Shown: positions 27,850 through 37,795 of the stretch, one piece after another
Position numbering within the stretch: position 1 is the stretch's first letter
Layout: each line of letters opens with the position of its first letter
NCBI GenBank assembly: GCA_937625935.1
Contig: OW569376.1
Location: forward strand, 401,304-465,303
DNA from: Tetramitus jugosus
Lineage: Eukaryota > Heterolobosea > Eutetramitea > Acrasida > Vahlkampfiidae
DNA length: 64,000 nt
Reading direction: 5' to 3'
Position numbers and translations under genes: made by a program
The notes under the pieces: model-generated
What the model saw: only the letters and a program-made list of their open reading frames with translations
Told to the model about the DNA's origin: nothing
Database searches by the model: none

Positions 27850-29292
27850 ATGTTGCCACTTCCCTTATTGCTCCTGCTGACATCCCTGTCAGCAACTCTC
27901 GAAGTGCTGATCATGGTTGGTGTTGGAATGTTGCTCCTATATAAGAAAGTGATTCAAGAGAGTCATGTGAGAGTGCTCAGTGTGTTAGTTTTTCAACTGT
28001 TCACGCCTTGTATGCTCTCGTACAAGTTTGCCTCAAGTGTCGATCTCAATTTGCTCAAAACTTCCTACTTGGCCATTGTGTTTGCATTTTTATACATTTT
28101 AGCGGCAAACATTTTGGCGCGTATTTTGTTTACAGAAAGATTTTGGGGTACGAGGTTGGCTGGTGTGAGAAAAATTGTTGTTCTTGTTGCTGTGACGTTC
28201 AACAATGCTGGATCTTTGCCCTATGTGTTTGTCTCTGCACTTGTGAGCACTGGAAATCTGTTTACTCAAAAACAGCTTGCAAGTGACCAAGCCATCGCAT
28301 TTATATCATTGTACCTGCTGCCCGTTCAAATTTTGTTCTGGAGCGTAGGAATGGTCACTATGAGAAAGAAAAAGGGAGACAATGATCACAGTGAAGATGA
28401 AGATGCTGATGATATCGAGTCTTCATTGAACAACACAAATAATGACGAAGCTTTGGAAGAAACTGCTGGTGATTCAACATTGGGATTGCGTGACGACATC
28501 TCACAAAAGCAACAACTTGAAGGAGAACAATTAGTTGAAGTAGAGCTCGAGGAAACGATTGGGAAAGAAGAGGCATTGAGTGATCACATGAGCACAGACA
28601 ATCTGAATCAACAATCGCGCATGAATCGACTCAAAGCATACCTGAAAAGACGATGGAACACTTTTTATCAAGATTTGCCTCCACTTAAGCAGGTATTGAC
28701 ACCTCCTATTTATGGATCTATTGCTGGTATTGTTGTGTCATTGGTGCCTCACGCAAAGGAGTACTTGATCGAAAGTCCTCCTGTGATTGTTGCCTCAATC
28801 TCTCACATTTGTGAAATTTTTGGAGATGCAGTGTTTCCGCTCTCCATGATCCTGTTGGGTGCTAATCTGGCAACTACGATGCAATCAACCAAGGAGGAAG
28901 AATCAAATGACGAAAGCACTGAACCTAAATCACGTATTGCTCGCTTGCTCAAAAAAGTGATCAAACACAATGATCCATGGGTAGTGCTGACAGCTGTAGT
29001 AGCTCGGTTGATTGTGATGCCTCTCATTGGAATCGGTTTGACTCTGTTGTTTGTCTACCTGGGATTCCTGCCCAAAAACCCGGTGCTGATGTTAGTACTC
29101 ATGATTGAAGCGTCAACTCCCACTGGTATCAATACGAGCATTCTGTGTACTCTGAATGGCAACAATGGAATCTACCACATGTGTGAACTTCTACTGTTCA
29201 TGTATCTGAGCTCACCTATCACTCTCAGTATTCTCTCGACTGCATATCTCTATCTGTCATGCTACTTCTCACCTGGTATGTGTAATCTGTAG
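27850..29292 (+). CDS. auxin-efflux-carrier family (PILS-like) membrane transporter
   Basis: 480 residues. An N-terminal bundle of hydrophobic helices carries FTPCMLSYKFAS and VAVTFNNAGSLPYVFVSALV, which matches the conserved GN(x)GNLP-type block of PIN-LIKES/AEC proteins. A ~110-residue acidic hydrophilic loop (about 172-285) and a second bundle follow (LTPPIYGSIAGIVVSLVP, DAVFPLSMILLGANLA, RLIVMPLIGIGL, EASTPTGINTSILCTL), the C-terminal AEC signature. In plants and yeast these are endomembrane carriers for organic acids or auxin. The substrate here is unknown. An AATAAA lies just after the stop, near 29300. Confidence 0.88.
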   Translation: MLPLPLLLLLTSLSATLEVLIMVGVGMLLLYKKVIQESHVRVLSVLVFQLFTPCMLSYKFASSVDLNLLKTSYLAIVFAFLYILAANILARILFTERFWGTRLAGVRKIVVLVAVTFNNAGSLPYVFVSALVSTGNLFTQKQLASDQAIAFISLYLLPVQILFWSVGMVTMRKKKGDNDHSEDEDADDIESSLNNTNNDEALEETAGDSTLGLRDDISQKQQLEGEQLVEVELEETIGKEEALSDHMSTDNLNQQSRMNRLKAYLKRRWNTFYQDLPPLKQVLTPPIYGSIAGIVVSLVPHAKEYLIESPPVIVASISHICEIFGDAVFPLSMILLGANLATTMQSTKEEESNDESTEPKSRIARLLKKVIKHNDPWVVLTAVVARLIVMPLIGIGLTLLFVYLGFLPKNPVLMLVLMIEASTPTGINTSILCTLNGNNGIYHMCELLLFMYLSSPITLSILSTAYLYLSCYFSPGMCNL

Positions 29293-29647
29293 TGTGGTCA
29301 ATAAACGATGGTCTCGGCGAAAAGATAACTGGAATCAGATCGTTATCTTCCACTTCAGATTCTGTGATATCGATTTTCCTCTTCCGAGTCTAATAATGAC
29401 AAGCTACGTCTAACCTGAGGACACGTGCAACCTGCAGACGTCACAAGTGCAAATTCAACGGGTTTGAGTTGACCAAAAATATCAAAACTCCGAAAAATGG
29501 GTTCCTTCCTTCGCACCGACTGTTGCTTCAAAAAACCGTCCCACACATTGTGTTCAGTTATTCTGTGTGTCGTACCTTACCACAACAACATCTTGTACTC
29601 TTCAAACAACATCCAACAAGAGCAGACCTCGAGTCATTCCAAATATA
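29293..29647 (+). promoter_or_regulatory. upstream region of the bZIP gene with bZIP-type sites
   Basis: 355 bases upstream of the bZIP start. CACGTG lies at 29422-29427, and GACGTCAC (a CRE/UPRE-like core) at 29437-29444, only 9 bases on. Both are classic bZIP recognition sequences, suggesting autoregulation. There is no gene in the stretch. Confidence 0.45.
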
Positions 29648-31809
29648 ATGACCTCCTTTGTACCAACAAGCAACTCAACAGGTAAGCTTGACTCACATGC
29701 TTCTTTTCCTTCCCATCACCTCACACACTGACGCCTTGTTTTTTCCTGTTTTTCGTTCTCTTCAAAAAAAACACAACAACAACCGCAACAGTAGAATCGA
29801 GTAACATCACAGACATGAATCAGTTCTTTTTCCAACAGGATCCTGAATTCATGAATCCACTCACTCACTCTCTCGTTCCAAACAATGCCACATTTGGTTT
29901 CGATTCTGACACAAGTGCTCATGATTCACCATCGTCCTACGTTTCCAACTCTTCTGAAGATGGAGTCTATCATCACTCTGAAGCTGTGACCGCAATTGAA
30001 GACTATGACGGGTACGATATGGATCACTATGGAGGTTACCTTGCCCCAACATCCATGGACTTGTTGTTGAATGGTAATCATCATCATCATCACCACCACG
30101 CACCTCACGTCACCAACAATAATAGCACAGATGGCAACACTGCTTCCATGCTATCCTCTGATAAGGCCCTTTTACAACAACAACACTATGCAGCAATGAA
30201 GTCTGCTTTTGTCGCAGCAGCCATGAAACAACAACAACAACATCAGCACGCAATTGTACCTCCTGCATCCTACTCTACAACAATGACACCTCAACAATTG
30301 CAAGAACAGTACATGTTGGTGCATCAACAGAGAGCTCAAATGGCTGCACAACAATATGCTGCTACCTATGGTGCTCCATTCACAAATCCATTTGCAATGA
30401 CCTATCAAACATCACCTCCCATGGCACACTTTATTCATCCTCACCCATCACCTACTCAATCAATGATTAGTTCATCAGCAGCTACAAACGGAGGTGTCAA
30501 CAGCAGTGTCACTGCCACTATGAAAGCCTCTCCACCAGCTTCTCCATCTGTCACTTCACCAAACAGCACCTCTATCATGTCTTCCAACACTTCTGCAAGC
30601 AGCATTGAAGATCCTTCTTCTCCAAAGACCGATAGACAAGCACCTTCACCTACACAGTCATCTGCTTCCAAGTCAAAGAAGAAGTCTGTCAACAGCAGTG
30701 CTCCAAAGAGACCAAGAGAGTCCAGTGATTCTTCACCAACTGATGAAGCATTGGCAGAGCTTGACTTGAAGAAACCAGCCAATGTCGAAGAAGACAAGGA
30801 AGTTAAGAGACAGAGAAGACTGGTCAAGAACAGAGAATCTGCTCAAGCATCCAGAGAACGTAAAAAGTTGTACGTCAAAGGATTGGAGGCACGAGTCGAA
30901 GAATTGGCAACCAAGAATAGTGATTTGAATGCCAAGCTACAAGCTATGGAAGAAGAGAATAAGAGATTGAGGGAGAGATTAACAATGATTGATCCATCAG
31001 GATTGCAACTTCATGATGCATTGGAACCTGATGCAAAGAAGCGCAAGCTCAACAAGATGATGCCAAATAAGCCAACCTACAATCCATTTGATGTCAACTT
31101 TTGGGCTGCCTTCATGGGTGGATATCCAAATCATCCAGCACCACCACAACAACAAGTCCCACCACAGCCACAGATGCACCCAGGTCACAGCATGTCCACC
31201 ATGGCTCCTCATGAGCAATCTGCACTTGCTGCATGGGCAAATCCAGCTACCTTAGGCTCAAAGAGAGTCGTCATGTTTATTATGCTATTCTGTGTTGCTG
31301 TTATGGTCATGCTTCCAAAGGACATGGCACCCGCCTCACTCTCTAGTAGTGAAACACCTGTTTCACTATCTGATGGTGCACCTATCAAGAGAAGTCACTC
31401 TCGGTTGTTAAAGTTCTTCCAGAGCGAAGAAGCAACAAGTGGTACAACAGTTCAGAGCTCAGATTTTCAAACAAAGATCAAGGTTGTTTATGACAAGTTT
31501 GCCTCATTGATGCAAAACAGTTCCGAGTCAAACATTGTGGATTCTGTTGTTCAAATTAAGCCTGATTTTGCATTCGATGTCCAATTGGACAATGAAAAGC
31601 AATCTTTGCAAATTTCATTCCCTCTGAACAAGGTTGTGAAGCAAGAAGAAGAGGAAGATGTCGAAATGGAAAAGAAGGACACTTCTGTTGATCAGCAAGA
31701 CCTTGCTGAAGATGTCAAGAAGGAACAGGAAACTGATTCAAAGGAAGACACTGTAGAATCATTGTCTGTGGAACTTTTGCGTGAAGTCTGCCGAAAAATG
31801 GTCAACTAA
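29648..31809 (+). CDS. membrane-tethered bZIP transcription factor (ATF6/CREB3-type architecture)
   Basis: A short first exon (29648-29681, MTSFVPTSNST) joins exon 2 at 29792 across a 110-nt GTAAGC...CAACAG intron. The phase is preserved and gives 683 residues; a start at 29815 would skip it. The N-terminal half is Ser/Pro/Gln/His-rich and could be an activation domain. The basic region (about 350-370, KRQRRLVKNRESAQASRERKK) has the invariant Nx7R, and a leucine zipper follows (about 371-410). A single hydrophobic helix (RVVMFIMLFCVAVMVML, about 503-520) comes next, then ~160 mostly acidic residues. This order is that of ER-anchored factors such as ATF6 and CREB3, which are released by intramembrane proteolysis during stress. 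The ER location and proteolysis are inferred from architecture. Confidence 0.9.
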
Positions 31810-32080
31810 TGTGTTTCTCCCATTATTTTTTTGCATACCAAATGCCCTACACTGTAAATAAACTTAGGCCTTTTCACATGATAGTGTATTGTTCTTGTCC
31901 ATATGTCCAAGAGGTAGTTAGTGTATTCTGATATAATTTCGGAGAAATGTGTTTTGGCGGTTAATTCACTTGCATCAGAAAGAAAAAAGAAGATCACCAA
32001 CGCGACAAAATCGATCATCTTTATCACAACAACAATCACCATTGTTCGAACACAACAACCAACCAACCACCATATAGGCA
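31810..32080. other. intergenic region between bZIP and TAF6 genes
   Basis: 271 bases. An AATAAA occurs near 31857, serving the bZIP gene. The remainder is probably the TAF6 promoter and leader. No other feature is seen. Confidence 0.4.
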
Positions 32081-34079
32081 ATGTCTCTCCAAAAATCCAT
32101 GATTCACACCATTGCCAATGCAATTGGTATACCAAGTGATCAAATCTCGGATGAAATTGCTCAATCATTAGCAAGTGATGCCGAATACAGAATGCGTGAG
32201 ATTATTCAAGACGCTGCAAAGTTTATGAAACATGGAAAAAGAAATGTTCTCAAGTGTGAAGACGTCAACTATGCATTGGCCATGAAGAATGTTCAAGTAT
32301 GTGTTTTGTCTGTTTACGTTTTATCTGTTTGATCGGTGTCAACAAAAATTAAACCATGTGTTTTTTGTTGTTGTTGTTGTTGTTGTTGTTTGTGTAAACC
32401 AACTTTCATATAGCCACTGTATGGTTACAAGACATCGAGTCAGACTGTGCCTCGATTTCACTTGGTCAACAAGACACAGGACCTCTATTTTTTGGAAGAT
32501 GCCGAAATTGAACTCAAAAAGGATCACTTGCAAGTAGAGTTGCCCAGAATTCCACTGGGAGCAGTTGTCAATGCTCATTGGTTGGCCATACAGGGTGTTC
32601 AGCCAAAAATACCTCAGAATCCTACCATTGTACCATCTCAGCAGCAGCAGCAACAACAACAAACGTCATCTTCTGCTCTATCATCTGATCAACAACAACA
32701 GGCATTGTTGGGTGGTGATCAACTACAACAACAACATGATCGAATCAGTGGTGGAAATGCACTAGAGACAAACATTGTTGTGTCTTCTCTCACATCGGAC
32801 AATAGTTCCATTCAAGTCAAGAAACAAGTCAAGCACGTGTTGAGCAGTGAACTTGTCTTGTATTATGAGAAGGCAACAGAGGCAATCAAGAGCACAGAAA
32901 AGAATTCAAAGTTGTTGTTGGATGCAACGTACAAGTCATTGAGTGAGGACCCTGGATTGGGTAATTTAGTTCCGTATTTGATTCGATTTGTGAGTGAAGA
33001 GTGCACACAGAATTTGAATCATTTGTTGTTGTTGGAGAGATTGATGAGAACGATACAGTGCTTGCTCATTAATCCAAATTTGCACATTGAATTATATGTA
33101 TGTGTCTGTCATATTGTGTCCTATTGATGCCTTTTCTTTTGGATATGCGAGAGAGAAAGCGTTTATTGACTCTAATGTGTGTGTGAATATTCATTTTTTT
33201 GTTATTGTTTGATTGTGACATGCAACAATGCAGCTTCATCAAATTATGCCCATTGTTTTGACGTGTCTCGTAGGAAAGAGACTGTGTAAGAATCCAACGG
33301 AGGATCATTGGAGATTGAGAGACTATTCTGCTTATATTATCGCCTATATCTGTAACAAATTTGGAGCCAATTATCATACGCTACAACCGAGAGTAACGAA
33401 GGCTCTTCTTCACGCATTTTTGGATCCTACTCGACCTAGAACAACGCACTATGGAGCAATCGTGGGAATAGGGGCACTTGGACCAGCTGTTACACAACTA
33501 TTATTGATGGAACCTGTTCAGAATAGCAATGTAGCTGCATTTTGTCGATTGTTGGAACCAGAGTTGAGATCAACGAATCACATTGTTCGATTTGAGGCAC
33601 AAATGTGTTATGGAGCCCTGCTTGAGGCTTGCAGTTCATTTTTCGTTCGATTATCTCGTTTCTTTACTCCTGTTCACGATGATGCAATGAAGTCTCTGTA
33701 CGATACGGCTTCTACTTCCAGGCGAGCGGAAGCAAGCGAAGAAGACATGGAGAACAGAATGCAAGATGACGAACAAGATATGATATCACTTGAAAAGTAT
33801 AAAACTGCTGAACTCACTAGGGATTTGCGAGAGAGGATGAACGCTGCTAACATACCAGCAGACATCAATTTGCGTTATCAAGAGCTGTATATGATCTTTG
33901 GAGAGTCAATCCTGCCCTATATTTCTTATGATATCATGAGTATTTTGAAGGAAGCAACCTCTGTGGCACAGCTGCCTACAACATCCGAAGATTATGCTCT
34001 CGCTTCGACATTGAGTGGTAATGGCGCTGCTTTTTCAAACGAATACCAAAGCATGTCCGTAAAGGACATATTTTTGTAA
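32081..34079 (+). CDS. TAF6: TFIID/SAGA subunit TAF6
   Basis: Three exons, 32081-32296, 32414-33097 and 33234-34079, with phase-0 GTATGT introns of 117 and 136 nt, give 581 residues. The N-terminal histone fold (IHTIANAIGI, IAQSLASDAEYRMREIIQDAAKFMKHGKRNVLKCEDVNYAL) is followed at the first splice junction by QPLYGYKTS, the standard TAF6 continuation. A Gln-rich insert (encoded near 32641-32700) separates it from the C-terminal HEAT-type domain (LVPYLIRFV, QIMPIVLTCLVGKRL, LRDYSAYIIAYICNKFG, LQPRVTKALLHAFLDP, HYGAIVGIGALG). TAF6 dimerises with TAF9 in TFIID and SAGA. All parts are present. Confidence 0.95.
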
Positions 34080-34086
34080 ATGAGTA

Positions 34087-36324
34087 CTATTTATGAACAT
34101 TGTTTGTGTCTTGCTTGTTTTCCTCTGAATCCTGGGCAGGTTCATCACTCAAGCGCTGTCCACCCACCAGCGCCAATACTTTTGATATTTCTCTTTCTTG
34201 TCGTTGCCGAATGACAGGATTTATGATCCGTTCTCTCGCATTCCAGAAGATGTTCAACATTCTAGTAATCGACATGGCTTCCGTAGTCGTCGCTGCCATG
34301 GCATACTTTTGAACAGGAATTTGAAAAGTTCGTGGATAGACGACATTGTCCAACACAAACTCATCATGAACAACATCTGTCAGCTCAAACTCCACCAACA
34401 GAAACGAATTCTCAATCCGGCAATTAATTTGCGTACTGAGTACGATTCCATCTTTTGTCACAAGAAACCCGTGTCGAGCAACATTGTGTGCCGTAGCTGC
34501 CCACACATTGTTCACAAAATCCTTCCACAATGACTGTGAGATACGTGTGGACAGAATGGATGGTGACTCTCCTTGCAACTCTCCTTTCGAATACCGAAAC
34601 ATGTCTCTAAACACTTGATTACAACCAAAAATTTCCCACGAAGAACGATCCCACATTAAAACAGCCTTTCGTGTATTGAGTGGCGGATTCCACATGTCCA
34701 CTGGATCGAGATTGAAATCTCTGGGCACTGCCTTTAGTGGTTGCAACTCTCGTTGCATGACTCTAATTCTTTCCTCTAGTTCTTCATTGTTTCTTCGTGT
34801 CATGTGCAGTGTGCGTTGCATTTCTTCAATCTCTGATTCGAGACTTGTTATTTGATTGTTGACGACATCATCATCATCATCATCATCGTCATCATCATAG
34901 TAGTTAATAAGTGGAGCAATGTTGTGATTGATCATACTGTTCGTATGAAGCACCATGGTTGGATTGTGATTGCGATTGTTATTATTGATTGGATTATAAA
35001 TAGTATGATTCGTATTTTGATACATGTTATTGTGATGATGATGCATTGTCATCATTGTATTATTATTATTATTAATATTATTGTTGTTGTTGTTGTTGTT
35101 GTAAACAACAGTAGCATAGTCATTGGTAATGGTAGTAGGAATGAATAGGTATGGTGATGACAATGGATGATTCATATTATAAATAGTATTATTATGATTG
35201 GTTTGATTCATGTGATTGTGATTTGGCATTGTCATTGCATATGAGCTTGGAGTAGAAAATGGCATAATGTTATTGTTATTGTTGTTATGATCAATGCCTG
35301 ATAGAGATGATGATGATGATCCAAGTATCATCATGTTCATCGTAGAGTCAGAGGGAGGCAGTAGTGATGGTGATGCTGATGATGATGTTTCCAATAGTTG
35401 GAATGAACCAGGAGAGTCAACACTGATAATGGAGTCAATAGAATCATATTCGTTGTTGGACAAGGGTGGTGTTGTGCTGCTGCTGCTGCATGATGAGGAG
35501 AATGAAGAGGAGGATGAGAGGGAGGAAGGAGATTGAAATTCTCTGTTGCTGCTACTAGAGCTAATATATATATTGTTGTTAATGTTGTTGTTGTTGTGAG
35601 TGGTCATTGTGCTAGCACTAGTGGTGGTGGTGGTGGAGGTGGAGGTGTGATGATAAAGCTCAGCAGTGTTGTTTGGCCCTCCAAGTTCATTGTTCTTGGA
35701 GTCGTCGCTGTTGTTGCCGCAGTTGACACGAGAGCTAATGTGCCTGTTGACACGGGTTTGCGAAAGGTCCATTTTTCGCTTTTTTTTGGAAGGTTGGAGT
35801 TGGACGTGGGGAAATTGCTCAACGAAGATAATGGGATTTCTTTTGTGGGTTGATGATTGTTGAGGTGCAGGCCGTAGGGACTGTTGTTGTACACTATCAT
35901 CCGCAATGACTGCTTGTTGCGGCTGTCCCGTAGTTGCAGGAACGGGTGAATGGTTTTTTTTCTTCCCGTGCTGCCAAATATTGCCCGCGGAGTTCCCTCC
36001 TGTCAAATTTTGATCCTTGTTTGGTTTGATATAGTCGTAGCAAGACTTGCCTTTGCGGATGCAAGTAGAGCAAGGTCGTTTCTTGTTACACGCAACTTTT
36101 GAAACTCTGCAGTGATGACAAGACATTGGCTCAGGTCGGTTGTGGAGGTGTAGTTTGTGTTGACATGCTTTCAGTTCCAGTGCATGCTTGCTTTTGTTTT
36201 TGTTGTTGTGACTTTTAGTTTGACTACTGCTGTTGTTGCCATTGTTGGGTGCAGGTGGGTTCACTGACAATCGTGCAGCAGAAGTAGTGGTGCCTGAAGT
36301 TGCAGATGTGTCTTCTTGAGGCAT
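34087..36324 (-). CDS. Zn2Cys6 binuclear-cluster regulator with C-terminal PAS-like domain
   Basis: 745 residues from the ATG at 36324. A fungal-type zinc cluster, CX2CX6CX5CX2CX6C, is complete at C69, C72, C79, C85, C88 and C95 with the usual basic linker (RVSKVACNKKRPC). A ~400-residue low-complexity middle follows (poly-Asn, His, Ser, and an Asp run encoded by GAT repeats near 34864-34895), then a coiled coil (SLESEIEEMQRTLHMTRRNNEELEERI). A PAS-like domain at about 570-690 reads KAVLMWDRSSWEIFGCNQVFRDMFRY and SFLLVEFELTDV. In fungi a Zn2Cys6-PAS pairing occurs in gluconeogenesis regulators such as ERT1/RDS2. The role here is unknown but transcriptional. Only 7 bases separate its stop from that of TAF6. 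Confidence 0.85.
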   Translation of the reverse strand: MPQEDTSATSGTTTSAARLSVNPPAPNNGNNSSSQTKSHNNKNKSKHALELKACQHKLHLHNRPEPMSCHHCRVSKVACNKKRPCSTCIRKGKSCYDYIKPNKDQNLTGGNSAGNIWQHGKKKNHSPVPATTGQPQQAVIADDSVQQQSLRPAPQQSSTHKRNPIIFVEQFPHVQLQPSKKKRKMDLSQTRVNRHISSRVNCGNNSDDSKNNELGGPNNTAELYHHTSTSTTTTTSASTMTTHNNNNINNNIYISSSSSNREFQSPSSLSSSSSFSSSCSSSSTTPPLSNNEYDSIDSIISVDSPGSFQLLETSSSASPSLLPPSDSTMNMMILGSSSSSLSGIDHNNNNNNIMPFSTPSSYAMTMPNHNHMNQTNHNNTIYNMNHPLSSPYLFIPTTITNDYATVVYNNNNNNNNINNNNNTMMTMHHHHNNMYQNTNHTIYNPINNNNRNHNPTMVLHTNSMINHNIAPLINYYDDDDDDDDDDVVNNQITSLESEIEEMQRTLHMTRRNNEELEERIRVMQRELQPLKAVPRDFNLDPVDMWNPPLNTRKAVLMWDRSSWEIFGCNQVFRDMFRYSKGELQGESPSILSTRISQSLWKDFVNNVWAATAHNVARHGFLVTKDGIVLSTQINCRIENSFLLVEFELTDVVHDEFVLDNVVYPRTFQIPVQKYAMAATTTEAMSITRMLNIFWNARERIINPVIRQRQEREISKVLALVGGQRLSDEPAQDSEENKQDTNNVHK

Positions 36325-36530
36325 GACTCACGCGGTGTTGGACAATGTGTGTTGTTTGATCGGGTTTGGTTTTCTGGTTTGACGTTGGAGCGTTCTGACC
36401 TAGGACCTCTCAATGGACCGAAATGCGGAGGCGCAAGTTTTTTTTTTGGAATTATTCGGTGGGAATGTTTTTTGGCCAAAAAGAATCAACCCGCATCCGA
36501 CCAGATGATCCAGGAAATTGAATATTGTAT

Positions 36531-37628
36531 TTACATTGTTTGTTTAAAGTCCTCTACATCATCAGCCGCATCTCTGTGGCAAAAGATGGAACTAAACCAT
36601 CGATGATGAGAATGTGTATGAGGCTCGTTAGAGCTCTTCCTTTTGTCAGCGGAGACATTTTGTGAATGCCTTTTCATTGTATGTGATTTCATATCACTGA
36701 GTGTCATTGACTGCCTCGATGGATCTTCCTTTCCAAAAATCTTGGAAAGGAACACTTTTTCAATCTTTGTTTTCTCTTTCTGACTGAGTTGAACGGAAAC
36801 ATTGTTCAACGTTGCGTCTTGTGTTTCAGAGGGCTGTGGCCACTCAATGTTTAACAATCGAATATGCATTTGATCCAAATGGTTCACTTCCCATGAGTCA
36901 AATTCCAGTTCTAACTCCCATGTAAATGTAAACATATTCTCTAATCGAACATTGTTCACCTGTCTCATCATTTGTTCACTTCTCCTGTGCACAAATGACA
37001 CTGTGGGTCGTGAGCTTTCCAAGTTTTGTCTCTGAATGACAGAACAGTTCCACGTACCTCTAATATCTTTGAACCGCATGGGATACTCTGAGAAGAATAA
37101 ACTTTCAGCCAAATGACCCAACAAACAAACAATAAAGGCTTGATCGACACACATGATGACCTTGACGAGCTTGCTGCTATCACCATAATACTTTTCCATA
37201 AAGCTGTTTAGTACTGTATCGATTTGTTCGGTGGGGACTTCATCTTGCCATAATTTTGGACTAATTTGGATCGCTCCATTATCTTCAGTGTAGTGCACAC
37301 CATCTTGTGTCTGTTCTGAAGATGAAGCATCTTCGTTGCTGACTGTTATTGTAGCTTCAGTAGAACTACCATCAGTTTCGGCAGGAGAAAGCAAAAGTCC
37401 CTTCTCTCCCAAGAGATGACCCAAGTAATTGAACAAGGACAGCAGAGAGTTGGAATCGTAGCCCTCAACGGCTTCCAAGAACTCCGAGCTCTGTCGGGAT
37501 AATGAGAACTTTTTGTACATGCGGAGTAAATCTCTACCGATGTACGAATGACTGATTCTTCTAGCATGGATACCGTTGAACTCTACTGCTATTGTCGATA
37601 GTTTATCAGCAAGGCTTGCTGTTTCCAT
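36531..37628 (-). CDS. hypothetical protein, 365 aa
   Basis: The frame is open from the ATG at 37628 (METASLADKLSTIAVEFNG). It is a soluble protein of mixed composition. An N-terminal helical segment (HSYIGRDLLRMYKKFSLSR, SLLSLFNYLGHLLGEKG), a polar linker and a central globular part (FMEKYYGDSSKLVKVIMCVD, EYPMRFKDIRGTWNCSVI, FTFTWELELEFDSWEVN) are followed by a basic, His/Ser-rich tail. No family is recognised. It is transcribed in the same direction as the Zn2Cys6 gene downstream and VPS18 upstream. The coding character is good. Confidence 0.65.
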   Translation of the reverse strand: METASLADKLSTIAVEFNGIHARRISHSYIGRDLLRMYKKFSLSRQSSEFLEAVEGYDSNSLLSLFNYLGHLLGEKGLLLSPAETDGSSTEATITVSNEDASSSEQTQDGVHYTEDNGAIQISPKLWQDEVPTEQIDTVLNSFMEKYYGDSSKLVKVIMCVDQAFIVCLLGHLAESLFFSEYPMRFKDIRGTWNCSVIQRQNLESSRPTVSFVHRRSEQMMRQVNNVRLENMFTFTWELELEFDSWEVNHLDQMHIRLLNIEWPQPSETQDATLNNVSVQLSQKEKTKIEKVFLSKIFGKEDPSRQSMTLSDMKSHTMKRHSQNVSADKRKSSNEPHTHSHHRWFSSIFCHRDAADDVEDFKQTM

Positions 37629-37795
37629 TCTTTTTCCTGTTGGTTTTGTGTTGTTTCTTTTCGAATGTCTGAGACAGCTCAAAAATAAGATTTTTGCTCA
37701 GAAGTTACTTGGGTGGCGGATGCTGTGTTCAAGTCAAGTTCCAACAAAGGACACTCACAAGAACAACCACCATCGTTTTGTGTTCGTCAGGTCAT

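Noticed and set aside
34852-35148. Ile/Val-rich plus-strand frame opposite the Zn2Cys6 gene
   Set aside because: Produced by GAT/AAT trinucleotide tracts read in the other strand; not a membrane protein.
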